Notes: generated from the letters alone by a model not told the origin. A DNA stretch of 64,000 nt from Streptomyces sp. NBC_00569 (GCF_036345255.1 NZ_CP107783.1:4079501-4143500); one strand, 5' to 3'; positions 1 to 9,099 are shown, counted from the stretch's first letter. Program-made: numbers and translations.

Positions 1-599
1 ACCGAGCCGAGGCCGTCGTCTCCGTACCAGTCGAGGGAGAGCGGGCGCAGGGCGCGTTCGATCTGTCCGGCGACGGCGAGGAGGTCGGGGACGCGGGCGG
101 CGCGGGCCGCGCGCAGGGCGCCCGGTGCGCGGCAGGCGCGCTCCAGTGTGCGCACGGCGGTTTCGGAGCGCAGGGCGCCGACGAGTCCGCCTTCGTCGCG
201 GGCGAGTTCGGCGAGGGCGTAGAGCGCGTTGCCGAAACGGTCCGCCTCGGTGCCGGCGGAGGCGGCGGGCGCACCCGCGAGGCCGGTGGTGTCGGGGGAA
301 GCCCCGGTGCAGACGGCCGTGGCCAGCTCCGCGTACGCGTCGGCGAAGCGTCGCCTGGCGCGGCGCCCGTAGCCGGTGCTGTCGTCGTCGGCGGTCCACA
401 TCGGCGCGGTGCGCACCCGGCTGACCTGCGGCGGCAGTTCGATCCAGCCGCGGTCCTCCTGGTCCTGGCTGCGGCTGAGCGCGTAGAGGTCGAACTCGTG
501 CTGCTCGAGCCCGCGCACGAGCCGGTCGCACCAGAGTCTGGCCTCACCGCTCACATACGGATAGCCACCCTCCGTAAGCAGTCCGATGCGCACGAGCAC
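1..599 (-). CDS. DUF3492 GT4-type glycosyltransferase (partial)
   Basis: This is the N-terminal ~199 residues; the gene runs off the left edge. The protein opens with RIGLLTEGGYPYVSGEARLW, the typical beginning of the DUF3492 domain that precedes a GT4/GT-B catalytic domain (PelF-like glycosyltransferases). That family transfers sugars from nucleotide donors; donor and acceptor cannot be told from this fragment. I chose GTG at 597-599 because a GGGAG lies about 8 bases upstream; a second in-frame GTG at 591-593 is possible. A hairpin at 672-705 separates it from the upstream ABC operon, so it probably has its own promoter in 600-671. Confidence 0.8.
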   Translation of the reverse strand, partial: MLVRIGLLTEGGYPYVSGEARLWCDRLVRGLEQHEFDLYALSRSQDQEDRGWIELPPQVSRVRTAPMWTADDDSTGYGRRARRRFADAYAELATAVCTGASPDTTGLAGAPAASAGTEADRFGNALYALAELARDEGGLVGALRSETAVRTLERACRAPGALRAARAARVPDLLAVAGQIERALRPLSLDWYGDDGLGS

Positions 600-671
600 A
601 CCCCCGATCTCCCGTCTGGGGAGCCGCCGTTGGTCCGGCGGCTCAGCGGGACGAACGTATGCGGACATGCC

Positions 672-705
672 GGTGGCGTGATGGACGGTTGTCCATCACG
701 CCACC
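672..705 (-). terminator. Stem-loop after the peptide ABC operon
   Basis: A perfect 15-bp stem (672-686 with 691-705) and 4-base loop lie about 77 bases past the stop of the last ABC gene and before the glycosyltransferase start. There is no T-tract on the minus strand, which is common for Streptomyces terminators. Confidence 0.65.
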
Positions 706-781
706 AAAAGGGGTGAACGGCCGTAACTTTCCCGCACGGGTAGCGTTCTGTCGCGCTACACGCCCATTCGGTCACGGAATG

Positions 782-2359
782 TCATGCTGCGGCCAGCTCC
801 CTGCGGGCGGAGCGCCGTCGCGCGGCGACGGCCGGATCGAGCGCCGGCACGGCGGCGAGCAGCTGCCGGGTGTACGGGTCCTGTGGCGCTCCGTAGACCT
901 CGTCCACGGTGCCGTACTCGACGACGCGTCCCTTGCGCATGACGGCGACCCGGTCGCTGACCTGGCGGACGACGGCGAGGTCGTGGGCGATGAAGACGAG
1001 GGCGAGGCCCAGCTCGTCCTGGAGTTCCCGCAGCAGGCCGGTGACCTGGGCCTGGGTCGTGACGTCGAGGGCGGAGACGGCTTCGTCGCACACGATGATG
1101 CGCGGTTCGGCGGCGAGCGCGCGGGCGATCCCGACGCGCTGGCGCTGGCCGCCGCTGAACTCGTGCGGGTAGCGCCCGTAGTGCGCCGGGTCGAGCCCGA
1201 CGCGTTCCAGGAGTTCCTCGACCCGGCCGCGCACCTCCCTGTCGCCGCGCGCCCGCAGCGGGTCGGCGACGGACTCCCCCACGCTGCGGCGGGGGTTGAG
1301 GGAGGAGACGGGGTCCTGGAACACCATCTGCACGCCCGTGTCGGCGCGCGCCCCTGAAAGGAGCACCTGCCCGGACGTCGGTTCGAGGAGCCCGACGAGC
1401 ATCCGCCCGAGCGTGGTCTTGCCGCTGCCGCTCTCGCCCACGATTCCGAGGGTCTCGCCCCGGCGCACGGTCAGGGAGACCCCGTCGACGGCGGCGAAGG
1501 CACGCTTGCCGCGCCCGAACTCCCGTCGCAGGTCGACCGCTTCGAGCAGGACGTCACCCGTCGCGTCCGGGCGCTGCGGGCGTGCCGCGTCGACGCGGGG
1601 GACGGCGCCGAGCAGTTCCTTCGTGTACACGGCGGAGGGTGCGCCCAGCACGTCGGCGACGGCTCCGCGTTCGACGGCGCGGCCGTGGCGCATGACGAGG
1701 ATGTCGTCGACGCTCTCGGCGGCGACGCCCACGTCGTGGGTGACGAGGACGAGGCCCATGCCGGTCTCCTCGCGCAGTCCGTGCAGCAGGTCGAGGATCT
1801 GCGCCTGGACGGTGACATCGAGGGCGGTGGTCGGTTCGTCGGCGACGAGGAGGGCGGGTTCGCAGGCCAGGGCCATGGCGATCAGGGCGCGCTGGCGCAT
1901 GCCGCCGCTGAACTCGTGGGGGCGTGAGCGCGCGCGGCGGGCGGCGTCGGGGATGCCGACGCGGTCGAGCACCTCCACGGCACGCGCGCGTGCGGCGCGC
2001 CGGGACGCCCTGGAGTGCGCGCGGTACACCTCGGCGATCTGGTCGCCGACGGCGTAGTACGGGTCGAGGGAGGACAGCGGGTCCTGGAAGACCATCGCGG
2101 CCGTCCCGCCCCGCAGTCGCCGCAGGGCCTCGCCGTCGGCTTCCTGCACGTCGGTGCCGGCGACCCGCACGGATCCGGTGACGCGCGCGCCGGTCCCCCG
2201 GTGGAGGCCGAGGAGCGCGGAGGCGACCGTGCTCTTGCCGGAGCCGGACTCGCCGACGATCCCGAGCGCCGCGCCCTCCTCCAGGCGGAAGGAGAGCGTG
2301 TCGACGGCCCGCAGGTCCCCGAACTCGACGGTGAGCGCGTCCACTTCGACGAGGCTCAT
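782..2359 (-). CDS. Peptide-family ABC transporter, fused double ATPase (GsiA/DppDF-like)
   Basis: 525 residues with two complete ABC ATPase domains in tandem. Domain 1 has a Walker [10 protein letters not shown] and signature SGGMRQR. Domain 2 has GESGSGKTT and signature [14 protein letters not shown], each followed by a Walker B aspartate. Two separate subunits are usual (compare 54275-56312); a fusion is typical of GsiA-like glutathione/peptide importers. It energises import through the permeases encoded just upstream. The ATG at 2357-2359 overlaps the stop of the upstream permease gene (ATGA), which fixes the start and implies translational coupling. Substrate is not proven; the Cys-rich leader in front of the operon suggests a sulfur-containing compound. 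Confidence 0.93.
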   Translation of the reverse strand: MSLVEVDALTVEFGDLRAVDTLSFRLEEGAALGIVGESGSGKSTVASALLGLHRGTGARVTGSVRVAGTDVQEADGEALRRLRGGTAAMVFQDPLSSLDPYYAVGDQIAEVYRAHSRASRRAARARAVEVLDRVGIPDAARRARSRPHEFSGGMRQRALIAMALACEPALLVADEPTTALDVTVQAQILDLLHGLREETGMGLVLVTHDVGVAAESVDDILVMRHGRAVERGAVADVLGAPSAVYTKELLGAVPRVDAARPQRPDATGDVLLEAVDLRREFGRGKRAFAAVDGVSLTVRRGETLGIVGESGSGKTTLGRMLVGLLEPTSGQVLLSGARADTGVQMVFQDPVSSLNPRRSVGESVADPLRARGDREVRGRVEELLERVGLDPAHYGRYPHEFSGGQRQRVGIARALAAEPRIIVCDEAVSALDVTTQAQVTGLLRELQDELGLALVFIAHDLAVVRQVSDRVAVMRKGRVVEYGTVDEVYGAPQDPYTRQLLAAVPALDPAVAARRRSARRELAAA

Positions 2360-3345
2360 GACAGGACCACCCGTCGGTCGGCCACCGCGTACAGGACGTC
2401 CGCGACGGCATTGGCGAGTACGACGAAGAAGCCCGTGACGAGGACCATGCCGACGACGACCGGCAGGTCGACGACGTTGACGGCGTGCACGAGCTCGCGG
2501 CCGAGCCCGGGGATGCCGAACAGGGTCTCGCTGAGCACGGCGCCGCCGAACATGGAGCCGAAGTCGTTGGCGTTCAGGGCGATGACGGGGGCGACGGCGC
2601 CGCGCAGGGCGTGCCGTCCGATGATGGAGCGTTCGCCGACCCCGTAGGCGCGGAAGGTGCGCACGTGGTCCTCGGCGAGGGTCTCCAGCATGGAGGCGCG
2701 GGTGAGGCGCGCGTACTTGGCGGCCTCGATGAGGGCGAGCGACAGCCAGGGCAGGAGCAGGTTCCACGCCCACTGTTCGGGGTCGTCGGTGAAGGGCACG
2801 TACTGCGGGAAGGGCAGCCACTGGAGCTGTCCGCAGACGACGATCATCAGCAGCAGGCCGATGACGAAGACGGGTGTGGCCGTGCCGGCGAGGGTGATGC
2901 CGGTGAGGATCCGCTCCGTGGGACGGCCGCGCCGCCATGCGGACAGGACGCCGGTGCCGACGCCGAGGATCAGCCACAGCACCATGGCGCCGAGCGCGAG
3001 CGAGGCGGTGGCGGGCAGCTTGGTGAGGATCAGCTGTGTGACCTGCTGGTCGGTCTGGTACGAGAAGCCTAGGCAGGGGGCGTCGCAGTGCTGGACGGCG
3101 GTGCCGGTGGAGAAGTCCTGTCCGGCGAAGATGCCCTGGAGGAAGTGCCAGTAGCGCAGGTACAGCGGGTCGTCGAGCCTCAACTGGTCGGCGACCTGCT
3201 GCACTTGGGCGGGCGAGCAGCGGGGGCCGCAGCTGATCTGGGCGACGTTGCCGGGGGCGGCGTAGAAGACGACGTAGACGATCACGGAGATGGCGAGCAG
3301 GGTGACGGCGGCGCCGATCGCCCTGCGCAGCAGGAAGCCGGTCAT
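2356..3345 (-). CDS. ABC transporter permease, DppB type
   Basis: 329-residue inner-membrane permease. It starts with a membrane segment (about residues 8-30) and has a long Cys-containing extracytoplasmic loop after TM1, the usual layout of DppB/OppB/GsiC proteins. The conserved coupling loop (EAA-like, around LTRASMLETLAEDHVRTFRA) and the C-terminal FGIPGLGRELV segment are present. It forms the channel with the DppC-type permease encoded upstream. It overlaps both neighbours by four bases (ATGA at 2356-2359 and 3342-3345), so the genes are tightly coupled. Confidence 0.92.
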   Translation of the reverse strand: MTGFLLRRAIGAAVTLLAISVIVYVVFYAAPGNVAQISCGPRCSPAQVQQVADQLRLDDPLYLRYWHFLQGIFAGQDFSTGTAVQHCDAPCLGFSYQTDQQVTQLILTKLPATASLALGAMVLWLILGVGTGVLSAWRRGRPTERILTGITLAGTATPVFVIGLLLMIVVCGQLQWLPFPQYVPFTDDPEQWAWNLLLPWLSLALIEAAKYARLTRASMLETLAEDHVRTFRAYGVGERSIIGRHALRGAVAPVIALNANDFGSMFGGAVLSETLFGIPGLGRELVHAVNVVDLPVVVGMVLVTGFFVVLANAVADVLYAVADRRVVLS

Positions 3346-4340
3346 GCGTCGGCCTCCCGCCTGCGGCCCGTGCCGATGCGCAGGCGGGACGCGGCGCGCG
3401 GGTCGAGCGCGGTGCGCACGCCGTCGCCGAGGACGGTGAGCGCGAGCACGGTCACGAAGAGCGCGCCTGCGGGCAGCAGTAGGTACTGCGGTGCGGCCTG
3501 GTACCAGACGTCGGCGGCGGTGAGCATCTGTCCCCAGGAGGGTGTGGGCGGTTTGACGCCGACGCCGAGGAACGAGAGGGCCGCCTCGACGGTGACGTTC
3601 GTCGGGACGAGCAGGGACGCGTACGTGATGACGGGCGCGGCGAGCGAGGGGAGGAGTTCGCGGCGGGCGATCTGCCAGGTGGGCCAGCCGCTGAGCCGGG
3701 CCGCGGCCACGAAGTCGCGTTCCTTGAGGGTGATGGTCTGGGCGCGCACGATCTTCGCGGTGCCGCCCCAGGCCACGAGCCCGATCACGAGGGCGACGAG
3801 GACGGGCCGGGGAAAGCCGCCCGGGACGATCGCCATCAGGGCGAGCGCGAGGATCATCAGGGGCAGCGCGACGATGACGTCGGTGGCACGGCTGAGGATC
3901 TGGTCGACCCAGCGGTTGCCGAGCCCGGCCGTGATGCCGACGGTGACGCCGATGAACACCTGGACGACGGTGGCGGCGAGCGCGACGCCGAGGGAGACCC
4001 GGGCTCCGTAGACGAGGCGGGTGAACAGGTCGCGTCCGGTCTGCGGTTCGACGCCGAGCCAGTGCTCGCCGCCGGCCCCGCCGAACGCGCCGACGGGCAC
4101 GCCGCCGCGCGCGGAGTCGATGAGGTGGGGGTGGTACGTGTTCGGGTCCTGGCCCTCGATCAGCGCGAGGAGCGGGGCCCCGAGCGCGATCAGGACGAGC
4201 AGGGCGACGACGGCCGCCGCGACGAGGGCGGCGCGCTGCGCGCGCAGGCGCCGCCAGAACTGACGGGCTCCGGAGACGGGGGCGGACGCCGTGACGGCGT
4301 CCGCCCCTGCGGTCTCCGAGGCCACGAGTGCCTCGGTCAT
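3342..4340 (-). CDS. ABC transporter permease, DppC type
   Basis: 332 residues. A short cytoplasmic N-terminus is followed by a first membrane helix (AALVAAAVVALLVLIALGAP), a periplasmic loop with the GEHWLGVEPQTGRDLFTRLVYG motif typical of DppC/OppC proteins, then the permease core with the coupling helix (LKERDFVAAARLSGWPTW). It is the partner of the DppB-type permease. It begins four bases after the solute-binding protein stop codon, so the whole operon is read as one transcript. Confidence 0.92.
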   Translation of the reverse strand: MTEALVASETAGADAVTASAPVSGARQFWRRLRAQRAALVAAAVVALLVLIALGAPLLALIEGQDPNTYHPHLIDSARGGVPVGAFGGAGGEHWLGVEPQTGRDLFTRLVYGARVSLGVALAATVVQVFIGVTVGITAGLGNRWVDQILSRATDVIVALPLMILALALMAIVPGGFPRPVLVALVIGLVAWGGTAKIVRAQTITLKERDFVAAARLSGWPTWQIARRELLPSLAAPVITYASLLVPTNVTVEAALSFLGVGVKPPTPSWGQMLTAADVWYQAAPQYLLLPAGALFVTVLALTVLGDGVRTALDPRAASRLRIGTGRRREADA

Positions 4341-4344
4341 CGCG

Positions 4345-6063
4345 TCACTTCACCGAGACCTGCGAGATGTCGAGCACGCCGGTCCAGTCGCTGATGACGA
4401 TGTTCTTGACGTCCGGTCCGTACAGGCGCTTGTACACGGGGTGGAACAGCGGCACGGTCAGTGCCTGCTCCCCGATCTTCTTGTCCAGTGCACCCCAGCG
4501 CTTGGCGGCGGCGTCGAGGTCGGTCAACTTGTTGATCGAGTCGATCTCGTCGTTGACGGACTTGTCGTCGAGGAAGCCGGTGTTGAAGTTCGCGCCGTCC
4601 TTGACGATCTGCCGGCCGTCGAAGATCGGGGCGAGGAACGGACCGCCGGAGGGCCAGTCGGCTCCCCAGTGCGCGAGGAAGAAGCCGGGCTCCTTCTTGG
4701 CGCTGTGGATCGTGTCCGAGTAGTCGTTCGCCTCCAGGCCCTGGAGCTTGACGGTGATGCCGGCCTTCTTCAGGGCGTCCTGGAGGGCGGTGGCGATCTC
4801 CGGGCTGGTCTCGAAGTCCTTGGCGTTGGAGTGCGTGAGGGTGACCGTCAGGCCCTTCTTGTAGCCGGCTTCCTCGAGCAGCTCCTTGGCCTTCTGCGCG
4901 TTGCCCGAGGCGCCGGCCGGGAAGTGGTCGTACGCGGTGTAGCCGAAGGACTTCTGGTTCGGCAGGTAGGTCGTCGCGGCCTGGGCGAGCGAGGATCCGC
5001 CGGCCGCGTTGATCACCGACGAGCGGTCGACGGCGGTGGCGATGGCCTGGCGCACCTTCGGGTTGCCGAACGGCTTCACCTTCGGGTTGAAGGCGATGTA
5101 GTTCGTGTAGCCGAAGTGACCGGTGCCGACGCGGGCAGCGAGCTTCTGGTCGCCGCTGACCTTGGCGAGTTCGGCGGGGCCGAGGTTGGTGTCGGTGGTG
5201 ACCGCGGCGGCGTCGGCGCCCTGACCTGCGGAGAGCCGCTGGTTGATGACGGAGGAGTCGAGACCGGAACGGACGTCGATCCGGTCCGGGTAGGCCTTGC
5301 GCTCCTCGTCGGTGGTCGCGGACCAGTGCGTGTTGCGCTCCAGGACGAGCCGCTCGCCGTCGTTCTCGTTCTTGACGATCTTGTACGGGCCGGACGAGAC
5401 GGGGTGCTCCTCGTACTTCGTGCCGGTGTCCTTGGCCTTGGGCACGGGCGTGAACTGCGTCTGCGTGGCCAGGTAGGGGAACTCGCCCTCGGGCTTGTTC
5501 AGGTGGAAGACGATGGTCCGCGCGTCCGGGGTCTCGATCGAGTCGAGGCCCTTCTTGTCCTTGTACGGGCCCTGGTAGTCGGCGCCACCGATCAGCCAGT
5601 CCCTCAAGTACGGTGCGCCGCCGGAGAGTTCGGCGGCGAAGGACCGCTCGATGCCGTACTTGATGTCGGCGGACGTGATGGGCGAGCCGTCCTCGTAGGT
5701 GACGCCCTTCTTCAGGGTGTACGTCCACACGGTCGCGTTCTTGCTGGGCTTGCCCAGGTCGGTGGCGAGGTCGGGGACGACCTTCGCGCCCGCTGCGCCG
5801 TCCTCGCGGTTGCGGGTGGTCAGCGTGCGGAAGACGAGCGAGGGGACGTTGCCGCCGCCGGAGGTGTAGAGCCGCGCCGGGTCGAAGTCGGACTGCGGGT
5901 TGGAGTTGAGGACGGTGAGGGTGCCGCCCTTCTGCGGCTTGGCGTCGGAGCTCCCCCCTGCGTCGCCGGCCTCGGGCCCGGCGCAGGCGGCGGCGCCGGC
6001 GGCGAGGACCACGCTGACGGATGCGGCGGCCACGCGGCGCGCTATGACGGACGGTTGACGCAT
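4345..6063 (-). CDS. ABC transporter solute-binding lipoprotein (SBP family 5)
   Basis: 572 residues. The N-terminus is a lipoprotein signal peptide with two Arg (ARRVAAASVS), a hydrophobic run and a lipobox ending at Cys27 (AGAAAC), followed by a Gly/Ser/Asp linker. The rest is a family 5 (DppA/OppA/GsiB) binding domain, with the GTLTVLNSNPQSDFDPARLY opening and a YTNYIAFNPK segment. I chose ATG at 6061-6063: it gives a proper signal peptide and has AAGGGG ten bases upstream. A longer in-frame reading to 6201 would put non-signal sequence in front. It captures the substrate outside the membrane for the permeases encoded downstream. The AAGGGG is directly preceded by a complementary CCCC, so its access could be regulated. 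Confidence 0.93.
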   Translation of the reverse strand: MRQPSVIARRVAAASVSVVLAAGAAACAGPEAGDAGGSSDAKPQKGGTLTVLNSNPQSDFDPARLYTSGGGNVPSLVFRTLTTRNREDGAAGAKVVPDLATDLGKPSKNATVWTYTLKKGVTYEDGSPITSADIKYGIERSFAAELSGGAPYLRDWLIGGADYQGPYKDKKGLDSIETPDARTIVFHLNKPEGEFPYLATQTQFTPVPKAKDTGTKYEEHPVSSGPYKIVKNENDGERLVLERNTHWSATTDEERKAYPDRIDVRSGLDSSVINQRLSAGQGADAAAVTTDTNLGPAELAKVSGDQKLAARVGTGHFGYTNYIAFNPKVKPFGNPKVRQAIATAVDRSSVINAAGGSSLAQAATTYLPNQKSFGYTAYDHFPAGASGNAQKAKELLEEAGYKKGLTVTLTHSNAKDFETSPEIATALQDALKKAGITVKLQGLEANDYSDTIHSAKKEPGFFLAHWGADWPSGGPFLAPIFDGRQIVKDGANFNTGFLDDKSVNDEIDSINKLTDLDAAAKRWGALDKKIGEQALTVPLFHPVYKRLYGPDVKNIVISDWTGVLDISQVSVK

Positions 6064-6246
6064 CGGAAATCGACCCCTTGGGGAATGTGCGCTGCGGTGG
6101 GCAGCAGAGGGCAGGCAGGGAAATGTGAGAACTCGCCCGAGGCACGTCGACAGCCGGAAACGGCGAAACCGGAAACCCTGAGAAGAAATAAGGGTGGACA
6201 CCGGAAAGGAGAGATTAAATGCGACGCGGCACGCCAGGGGCGGGCG
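6064..6246 (-). promoter_or_regulatory. Leader region between Cys-rich sORF and binding protein
   Basis: 183 non-coding bases. On the minus strand the region is locally pyrimidine-rich, and at the end CCCC-AA-GGGG (6074-6083) holds the Shine-Dalgarno of the binding-protein gene. This could let the ribosome-binding site be masked or freed according to where a ribosome stalls on the upstream sORF. I see no canonical terminator here, so control at translation initiation is more likely than transcription attenuation. This is inference. Confidence 0.45.
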
Positions 6247-6339
6247 TCAGCAACAGTGCACGTCGGCGACGCACAGCGCGGTCACGCCGATGAGCGTGAG
6301 CTCAATGGCGGTGCGCGAGGGTGCGTGGCGGTGCGACAT
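6247..6339 (-). CDS. Leaderless Cys-rich leader peptide (Ms5788A-like), 30 aa
   Basis: A short ORF upstream of the ABC operon encodes a 30-residue peptide with MSHRH at the start, an ELTLIGVTALCVADVHCC end and then TGA. The paired C-terminal cysteines plus one more at residue 23 are the mark of cysteine-responsive leader peptides known in mycobacteria. Translation slows at the Cys codons when cysteine is short, which changes expression of the downstream operon. No Shine-Dalgarno precedes the ATG. A near-consensus promoter places the transcription start at, or next to, the A of the ATG, so it is probably a leaderless mRNA. 183 bases separate its stop from the solute-binding protein start. The family assignment is from memory of the pattern, not from a search. 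Confidence 0.72.
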   Translation of the reverse strand: MSHRHAPSRTAIELTLIGVTALCVADVHCC

Positions 6340-6346
6340 GCGGAGA

Positions 6347-6375
6347 AATATGAACGAACTTTCGCCGGATGTCAA
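6347..6375 (-). promoter_or_regulatory. Promoter of the leader peptide and peptide ABC operon
   Basis: TTGACA (minus strand, 6370-6375), exactly 17 bases, then CATATT (6347-6352). Seven bases later comes the ATG of the leader peptide at 6339. A full-consensus -35 is rare in such a GC-rich genome. Confidence 0.75.
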
Positions 6376-6406
6376 AGCGGCCCCTGCCCCCTCTTGCCCC
6401 TGCGGC

Positions 6407-7945
6407 TCAACTCTTGGGAAAGGCCCAGGGGTTGGGCTTGCAGGTGATTCCGTCGAAGGTCAGGAACTTGGTCTGCTGCTGCATGACGGGCGCGAGCGCG
6501 CCGTTCTTCGTGCAGGTCACATGGTTGAACCCGAGCCGGTGCCCGACCTCGTGGTTGATGAGCATCTGCCGGTACAGATAGATCTTGTTCCCGTACGTCG
6601 TCGACCCCTGCGCCCACCGATAGGCGTTGATCATGACGCGGTCGGTGGCGGCGGAGTCGCAGGACACATTGTCCTCGGTCGTGTCGAGCCCGGATTTCTC
6701 GCACCAGACGCCGGTGGTCCCCGGACTGGCCAGCGTAATCACGAAATCGGGCTTTCCAGAGGAAATCCGCTCGAAAGTCCTGCCGCCGCCGTGGGCCCAA
6801 CTGCGGTCGTCGTTCAGAGTCTTCTGCACGGCCTGGGCGAAAAGCGCGCCGTCGAGCCCGAGCCCGTTCTCGACGTCGATCCGGTACCGGAACTTCTCTC
6901 CCTTGCCCGGCGCCTTGTCGAACCCGGGCACCGCGGTGAACTTCCCGGAACCCTTGAGCTTGGCGGACAGGGGATACGTCTTGCCCATCTTCTGGTCGTA
7001 CGTCAGCGGGGTGACGGGCCGCGCCTTGCCCCTGGGGGTGGCCCGGTCGTCCGAACGGGACGCCGAACCGGCCGTCGACCGCCGGCCGGGCCCGGCCGCG
7101 GACTGCGCGTGGGCGTCGGCCGCGTCGCCACGCCCCTGGACGACGTGCCCGGCGACGACGACGGCGAGCACGGTGGTCACGGCGGCGGCCGCGATGCCGG
7201 TGTACGTACGGCCCTTGCCCCGTTTGTCACCCGGCTCCTCGTCCTCGGCGGACACCGCGGCGGACGCGCCGGGCTCGCCGCCCTCCGCGTCCCAGTCGGT
7301 GACAGCGCCGTACGGGTCGGAGGGACGGGCGGGCGGGGCGAACGCGTCCACGTAGTCCTGCCGCGGCCTGCTCCGCGGCGCGGGCACGACCGGCGCGGCC
7401 GCGTAGCCGACGCCCATGCGGGTCTCACCCCGGGCGCCCCCCTCGGTCTGCTCAGGGTGCCCACCACGCACATGCGGAACGCCGTGCGCGGGCGTGCCCT
7501 GCGGGAATCCGTGGGAGGGCGTCACACGGGGCGAACCATGAGCCGGGGTCCCCTGCGCCGCCGGGAAACCGTGCGGCGGGGTCGCCTGCGGAAAGCCATG
7601 TGCGGGGGTCGCCTCGGAGAACCCACGCGTGGTGGGACCCTGCGGCGGAGCCGCCTGCGGGAAACCGCGCGGCGGAGTGGCCTGGGGGAAGCCGTGTGCG
7701 GGCGTCGCCTCGGAGAACCCACGCGGCGGCCCGGCGTTCGGCGGCCCGCCACGGTACGGGGCCGGTCCCGGCTGCGCCTGCCCGCGCGGAGCGCCCTGCT
7801 GCGCCTGGGGTCCCGGCGTGGTGGGACGTGGGACATCGGGGGCGCCGCGCCTGCGGCGCCCGTGGCCTGCGGAGACCGGTGCCCCGGCCGCCTCTGTGTC
7901 GTCCAACGGTGCCGGTGCCGGCCCCCGGCGGCTATGCCGTCCCAC
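6407..7945 (-). CDS. DUF3152 zinc-metalloprotease-like membrane protein
   Basis: 512 residues. The first ~170 residues are low-complexity, with repeats of GF-x-x-A-TP-x-H/R-GF type; then a single membrane helix (about residues 245-265) and an extracytoplasmic DUF3152 domain. Near the C-terminus is HEVGHRLGFNH (residues 465-475), the HExxHxxGxxH zinc site of metzincin-like metalloproteases, so a secreted-side peptidase role is likely; substrate unknown. I chose GTG at 7943-7945 because the protein then begins MGRHSRRGPAP, the usual start of this family in Streptomyces; a longer frame exists to 8017. It overlaps the end of the hydrolase gene by 14 bases, so the two are co-transcribed. Confidence 0.88.
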   Translation of the reverse strand: MGRHSRRGPAPAPLDDTEAAGAPVSAGHGRRRRGAPDVPRPTTPGPQAQQGAPRGQAQPGPAPYRGGPPNAGPPRGFSEATPAHGFPQATPPRGFPQAAPPQGPTTRGFSEATPAHGFPQATPPHGFPAAQGTPAHGSPRVTPSHGFPQGTPAHGVPHVRGGHPEQTEGGARGETRMGVGYAAAPVVPAPRSRPRQDYVDAFAPPARPSDPYGAVTDWDAEGGEPGASAAVSAEDEEPGDKRGKGRTYTGIAAAAVTTVLAVVVAGHVVQGRGDAADAHAQSAAGPGRRSTAGSASRSDDRATPRGKARPVTPLTYDQKMGKTYPLSAKLKGSGKFTAVPGFDKAPGKGEKFRYRIDVENGLGLDGALFAQAVQKTLNDDRSWAHGGGRTFERISSGKPDFVITLASPGTTGVWCEKSGLDTTEDNVSCDSAATDRVMINAYRWAQGSTTYGNKIYLYRQMLINHEVGHRLGFNHVTCTKNGALAPVMQQQTKFLTFDGITCKPNPWAFPKS

Positions 7946-8951
7946 TCGCCGCCTCAGCTCCCCGCCCGCTCGTCTCGTCGCTCTCGGTCGATCCCCCCGC
8001 GTCCGCGAGGAGTTCACGCATCGCCGTGGCGACCGTCTCCGGATACTCCATCATCGCCACGTGTCCCGCGTCCGGCAGCGTCAGGAGCCGCGAGGAACGG
8101 AACGTCCGCGCGGCCCGCGCCGCCATCCGGTAGGACACGAGCTGATCGCGTCCACCGTAGACGAGGAGCGTGGGCGCGAGGACACGTTCGGCCTGACGCC
8201 ACAGCCCATGCTGCCCGCCCAGGGTGTACGCGTTCACCACGCCACGCGCCGAACGGGTCATCGCGTCCCAGAAATACGGCAGTTGAAGCCGCCGCTCCAT
8301 CTCCTCCACGGCGGCCCGGTACCCCTCGGGAGTGACCCGGCCGGGATCCCCGTAACAGAGTGCTGTGACGCCGCGCACCCGCTGTTCGGCGGTCCAGTCC
8401 TTGCTGAGGCGGGTGAAGAGCGAGGCCACGCCCGGTACGGCAAGCAGTGCGGTCGGCACCGCCGTGCGCTGCACGCGGATCTCGGGCAGCGCGGGCGAGA
8501 CGAGGGTGAGGGTGCGGACGAGATCGGGCCGTACGGCCGCGACCCGCGTCGAGATCGCCCCGCCGAGGGAGTTGCCGACGAGATGGACGGGCCCGCGGCC
8601 CGCCGCGTCGAGGTGCCGGATGACGGCGCGGGCGTGCCCGGTCACCGAGTAGTCGCCGTCGTCCGGCGGCGGCGAGTCACCGAAGCCGGGCAGGTCGAGC
8701 GCCTCACCGTCGACGACGTCCTCGAGGAGCGGCATCAGGGCCGACCAGTTCTGCGAGGAGCCGCCGAGGCCGTGCACGTACAGGGCGGGCGGCAGTCCCG
8801 CGCGGGTGCCGGGGCGGGAGCGGATCGTGAGCGAGAGCCCCGGCAGGCCGACCGAGTCGAGCCGCTCGCCCTCCGCGACCCGGACGGTGCCCGGCTTGGG
8901 CGCCGCGGCTGCGAAGGCGGCAGGCACGCGCGGCGACTCGGTCGAAGACAT
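7932..8951 (-). CDS. Alpha/beta hydrolase
   Basis: 339 residues with a full alpha/beta hydrolase fold. There is an HGLGGSSQNW oxyanion strand, nucleophile elbow GNSLGG, acid in YGGRDQLV and a C-terminal GHVAMME histidine. These give a Ser-Asp-His triad for ester, lactone or similar bonds; the substrate cannot be inferred. No signal peptide, so cytoplasmic. It is the first gene of a two-gene unit with the DUF3152 protein. The divergent region 8952-9099 holds its promoter and that of the small acidic protein gene. Confidence 0.88.
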   Translation of the reverse strand: MSSTESPRVPAAFAAAAPKPGTVRVAEGERLDSVGLPGLSLTIRSRPGTRAGLPPALYVHGLGGSSQNWSALMPLLEDVVDGEALDLPGFGDSPPPDDGDYSVTGHARAVIRHLDAAGRGPVHLVGNSLGGAISTRVAAVRPDLVRTLTLVSPALPEIRVQRTAVPTALLAVPGVASLFTRLSKDWTAEQRVRGVTALCYGDPGRVTPEGYRAAVEEMERRLQLPYFWDAMTRSARGVVNAYTLGGQHGLWRQAERVLAPTLLVYGGRDQLVSYRMAARAARTFRSSRLLTLPDAGHVAMMEYPETVATAMRELLADAGGSTESDETSGRGAEAASGTA

Positions 8952-9099
8952 GCGGGATATGTTACGAGACGATCACGCACTGGATCGTGTGTTCGCCGTC
9001 ACAGATCGCATCGCGCCCCTTTCCGGTGTCTCCTACGCTCGGATCTGGGCACCCGCCCACATGAGGACGCACGAGGACACATGAGGGAAGGGAGCCGCC

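Noticed and set aside
672..705. Hairpin as possible attachment site or IS end
   Set aside because: Single perfect stem next to an operon end with no target duplication or transposase; a terminator explains it.
4291..6447. 718-residue plus-strand frame opposite the solute-binding protein
   Set aside because: Valine/glycine-rich mirror of the real gene, no Shine-Dalgarno or motif.
7600..7740. CRISPR-like short repeats
   Set aside because: Repeats are in frame inside a protein-coding gene and have no regular spacers.
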